From DATKDU01 sp035512595 (lineage in GTDB: Bacteria > Planctomycetota > Planctomycetia > Pirellulales > Pirellulaceae): a stretch of 5,583 nt of DNA. Position 1 is the first letter of the stretch, and every line of letters starts with the position of its first letter. Location of the stretch: the NCBI GenBank assembly GCA_035512595.1, contig DATKDU010000146.1, positions 1 to 5,583 on the forward strand, in the 5' to 3' direction. Positions 4,949 through 5,583 of the stretch are shown piece by piece. The position numbers were made by a program, and so were the translations under genes. Below the pieces are notes generated by a model, which saw only the letters and a program-made list of their open reading frames with translations, made no database searches and had not been told where the DNA came from.

Positions 4949-5159
4949 GCTGCAAAAGCAGCAGGGGGCCCTGCTGAACCGCGTCTGGCCGATGCTCGGC
5001 TACCGCGTCCGCGTGCGGATGCAGCAGCGGCACTTCCCGGCCGACGATCGGCTGTACCGGATGGTGGTCGAGGCCAGGGTCAGGATGCACTCGCTGACGG
5101 TCGAGTTGCACCACATGAGCTGCCAGGGCGGAGTGGGGAGGCCAGGGCGCCAAGGGTAG
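4917..5159 (+). CDS. Small hypothetical protein, possibly 5'-truncated
   Basis: The frame ending at TAG 5157-5159 encodes a sequence that looks genuine: QWRLLGTLQKQQGALLNRVW, then GYRVRVRMQQRHFPADDRLYRMVVEARVRMHSLTVELHHMSC. It has regular hydrophobic spacing that suggests two or three amphipathic helices. The longest start in frame is TTG 4917, with GGAG directly beside it rather than at a proper distance, so the true start may have been lost with the 5' end of the gene; the frame is open only back to TGA 4887-4889. It begins where the thioredoxin-like remnant on the other strand loses similarity, which fits a rearrangement junction near 4870-4925. The stop lies 9 bp before the SRAP fragment, suggesting they once formed an operon. 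The C-terminal tail is Gly/Arg-rich. No family recognised. Confidence 0.5.
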   Translation: MPPRQWRLLGTLQKQQGALLNRVWPMLGYRVRVRMQQRHFPADDRLYRMVVEARVRMHSLTVELHHMSCQGGVGRPGRQG

Positions 5160-5168
5160 AATCTCAGC

Positions 5169-5258
5169 ATGTGTGGCCGCTTCAATCTCCGAACCCCGAT
5201 GACCGTCCTGGCCGAGCAGTTCCTGTTCGACCTGGGACAGCTGGGCGAGAATCGTTGA
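5169..5258 (+). pseudogene. N-terminal fragment of an SRAP protein (YedK/HMCES family)
   Basis: ATG 5169 opens MCGRFNLRTPMTVLAEQF, the characteristic beginning of SOS response-associated peptidase (SRAP) proteins. In that family Cys2, exposed after removal of the first Met, forms a covalent thiazolidine link to abasic sites in single-stranded DNA and so shields them. After 29 codons the frame ends in TGA 5256-5258. The Asn, Glu and His residues that complete the active site in full-length members (about 220 residues) are absent. The codons after the TGA read Lys-Arg-Tyr, which could be a relic of the family's RYN motif, so a nonsense change followed by deletion is possible. No good Shine-Dalgarno sequence is seen. 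It follows the small plus-strand gene by 9 bp. Confidence 0.75.
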
Positions 5259-5310
5259 AAGCGATACCCGTGTTCGATCAGACGTTTGGGCCCTGGAGAC
5301 GGGGCCTAGT

Positions 5311-5454
5311 TTAGCCAATCTCGCGATAGCCCTTGCCAGTCTTCTCGGCGACCAGGCGGTCAGCGTCCTTTTTGGCCGCCGCCTCTGTGGGAAAGGCTCT
5401 GCGGCATTGGCACCCACCTTGGCTCTTTCCGCGCCCGCGTTTACTTCCCCCCAT
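5311..5454 (-). pseudogene. C-terminal fragment of a WGR domain
   Basis: On the minus strand the frame ending at TAA 5313-5311 reads CRRAFPTEAAAKKDADRLVA followed by EKTGKGYREIG. This is the C-terminal half of a WGR domain, where a FP(T/S)xxxAxxxAdkLiaEKtxKGY pattern follows the W-G-R strand. WGR domains occur in DNA-damage proteins (PARP-like) and in bacterial MolR-type and stand-alone proteins. The W-G-R strand itself is not present. Upstream codons (GRGKSQGGCQC) only vaguely resemble the intervening glycine-rich turn, and the frame begins at an ATG (5454) that lies inside the 3' end of the deiodinase-like gene, overlapping it by 14 bp in a different frame. It is best seen as a remnant, although a 47-residue peptide could be made. 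Confidence 0.65.
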
Positions 5455-5583
5455 TCATCAACAGCAGCACCAGCGACTGCTCCATTTCACCCGGCTTGAA
5501 GCCAAACGGGCCGCGGCCGCTTTTGTAGGCAACCTTCCCCTCGGTGTCGATCACGTACAGCCGCGACGGCATGCCGCTATAGG
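5441..5583 (-). CDS. C-terminus of a deiodinase/redoxin-like protein (partial)
   Basis: The frame enters from the right edge and ends at TAA 5443-5441, giving 46 visible residues: YSGMPSRLYVIDTEGKVAYK, then SGRGPFGFKPGEMEQSLVLLL. The order [YG]xxP-x-R-x-[YF]-VID-x-[DE]GK-[IV]-AYK-G-x-GPFGFKP-x-E-[ML] is that of the C-terminal part of thioredoxin-fold proteins related to iodothyronine deiodinase (T4_deiodinase family), which are numerous in planctomycetes. Those proteins are redox enzymes, or multi-domain proteins with an added redoxin module. The active-site cysteine or selenocysteine region would lie upstream, outside the window, so catalytic status cannot be judged. The reading frame is intact where visible. 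Confidence 0.75.
   Translation of the reverse strand, partial: YSGMPSRLYVIDTEGKVAYKSGRGPFGFKPGEMEQSLVLLLMNGGK

Noticed and set aside
4857..5417. Minus-strand frame of 186 codons over the fragment region
   Set aside because: It reads antisense through the small plus-strand gene and the SRAP start, in a different frame from the WGR remnant, and resembles no family.

Overview
The window is GC-rich, and its gene content and repeat style suggest a member of the Planctomycetota (Pirellulales-like). That assignment is inference. It rests on a secreted FGly-type sulfatase, the C-terminus of a deiodinase/redoxin-like protein of a type common in that phylum, a WGR-domain remnant, and dense arrays of short hairpins between genes. 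There is no rRNA or tRNA gene, CRISPR array or complete insertion sequence.

Layout. Positions 1-970 hold small genes: the 3' end of a zinc-ribbon-like gene (+), a 70-residue hypothetical gene (-), a pair of mirror-image hairpin terminators (628-735), and a DUF3606 gene (-). The DUF3606 gene is coupled by an ATGA overlap to a hypothetical gene (-) upstream of it. A divergent hypothetical gene (+, from about 1457) has its 3' end merged with an antisense fragment of an IS3-type transposase (1771-1878).

Positions 1879-3021 hold a 675-bp CHAP-like cysteine hydrolase gene (+). It lies between two directly oriented, about 105-bp copies of a multi-hairpin repeat (1911-2015 and 2862-2966, exactly 951 bp apart). 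Each copy is accompanied by a palindrome of the form ACTCGC-GGA-GCGAGT. One hairpin has the loop TCT in one copy and AGA in the other, as if it had been flipped.

Positions 3022-4948 hold, on the minus strand, a full-length secreted sulfatase. Upstream of it are a 3'-truncated arsenate reductase gene and a 5'-truncated thioredoxin-like gene. All three reading frames are linked in series by ATGA stop/start overlaps.

Positions 4917-5583 are a mosaic of pieces: a small unrecognised gene (+), the first 29 codons of an SRAP (YedK/HMCES-type) gene (+), the C-terminal part of a WGR domain (-), and the C-terminus of a deiodinase/redoxin-like protein that runs off the window (-).

How it fits together. 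The intact genes look independent: sulfatase for extracellular sulfate-ester cleavage, CHAP protein for amide-bond hydrolysis, DUF3606 as a small conserved protein of unknown role. The right third reads as a rearrangement scar in which the fragments belong to arsenic resistance/redox and DNA-damage families. The most unusual structures are the hairpin-repeat-bounded CHAP cassette and the chimeric arsC'-sulfatase coupling.
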